Source of the DNA: a gamma proteobacterium symbiont of Bathyaustriella thionipta
Lineage (GTDB): Bacteria; Pseudomonadota; Gammaproteobacteria; Chromatiales; Chromatiaceae
DNA: 6,352 bases
NCBI GenBank assembly: GCA_025656895.1
Contig: JAHXHF010000079.1
Location: forward strand, 1-6,352
Direction: 5' to 3'
The notes beneath the pieces are model-generated. The model did not search any database. It was not told the origin of the DNA and saw nothing but the letters and a program-made list of their open reading frames with translations. Both the position numbers and the translations under genes were made by a program. Positions within the stretch are counted from its first letter, which is position 1; each line of letters starts with the position of its first letter. This document shows positions 6,179-6,352 of this stretch, piece by piece.

Positions 6179-6352
6179 GCTCAGGTCTGAATACGTTAAC
6201 AGCCAACCAGGCCGGTTCAGCTCAAGGTTTGATAAAATCTTCTGCAGTCCGCGTTTTTTAATATACTGAAGTTTCACTGTTTTTTTAAGAATCTTGTTTG
6301 GCAAAAACCATTCATAAGCATGCTCATGCTACCGATAGAAATAACTTATAAA
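6179..6352. other. Intergenic region after pilR with no supportable gene
   Basis: The 174 bases to the right edge carry no convincing coding sequence, tRNA or strong terminator on either strand. The stretch is A/T-rich, with T-runs at 6254-6259 and 6280-6286. A TATACT at 6262-6267 resembles a sigma-70 -10 box, but no good -35 lies 16-18 bases before it. The region probably holds the 3' end of the pilSR transcript and perhaps the upstream control region of a gene outside the window. Confidence 0.5.
6317..6330. repeat. Short perfect inverted repeat downstream of pilR
   Basis: AGCATG and CATGCT are exact reverse complements separated by CT, about 140 bases after the pilR stop. No T-run follows, so it is not a standard terminator. 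It could be a protein site before a gene beyond the right edge, or chance, since 6-base arms occur by chance fairly often. Confidence 0.25.

Noticed and set aside
6265..6286. Possible terminator: TGAA-GT-TTCA near a T-run
   Set aside because: The stem is only 4 A/T-rich base pairs with a 2-base loop, and the T-run is separated from it. It is too weak to call.
6298..6313. Possible sigma-54 promoter after pilR (TTGGCA followed by ATTC)
   Set aside because: The -24 half looks good, but the -12 half needs GC at fixed spacing and has TC, so only half of the site is present. It would become interesting only if a pilin gene starts just beyond the right edge.

Overview
The window holds six protein-coding genes in two divergent blocks. 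The right block has a PP0621-type small membrane/zinc-ribbon protein, pilS and pilR. The left block, on the minus strand, has sucC, sucD and nadE. All proteins are proteobacterial in type: a two-subunit bacterial succinyl-CoA synthetase, a glutamine-dependent NAD+ synthetase with an N-terminal nitrilase-type glutaminase domain, and a PilS/PilR two-component pair that controls type IV pili. Together with roughly balanced base composition, this suggests a chromosomal segment of a gamma- or betaproteobacterium or a relative such as Acidithiobacillia. The sequence alone does not fix the genus.

Left block (minus strand, positions 2880 down to 1): sucC (beta subunit), sucD (alpha subunit) and the 5' part of nadE run in that order. 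Each stop overlaps the next start in an ATGA, so this is almost certainly one operon with translational coupling. SucC and SucD together make the TCA-cycle substrate-level phosphorylation enzyme. NadE makes NAD+ from deamido-NAD+ with glutamine and ATP. nadE runs off the left edge right where its synthetase domain would begin.

Right block (plus strand, 2955 to 6178): an 80-residue protein with one membrane helix and a CxxC...CxxxH motif, then pilS (membrane histidine kinase), then pilR (sigma-54-dependent NtrC-type activator). The first two genes are 3 bases apart and pilS/pilR overlap by ATGA, so this too looks like one transcript. In known systems PilR drives sigma-54 transcription of the pilin gene pilA. 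No pilin gene lies in the window.

The two blocks are separated by only 74 bases (2881-2954). This gap holds a perfect 17-base palindrome, 13 bases from the sucC start, and must carry at least part of the control signals for both directions. The last 174 bases, after pilR, have no supportable gene and no convincing terminator. They contain a short perfect inverted repeat. The window is mostly ordinary housekeeping and regulatory DNA. I saw no mobile element, CRISPR, RNA gene or clear sign of a novel system. The divergent control region is the place that most deserves a second look.
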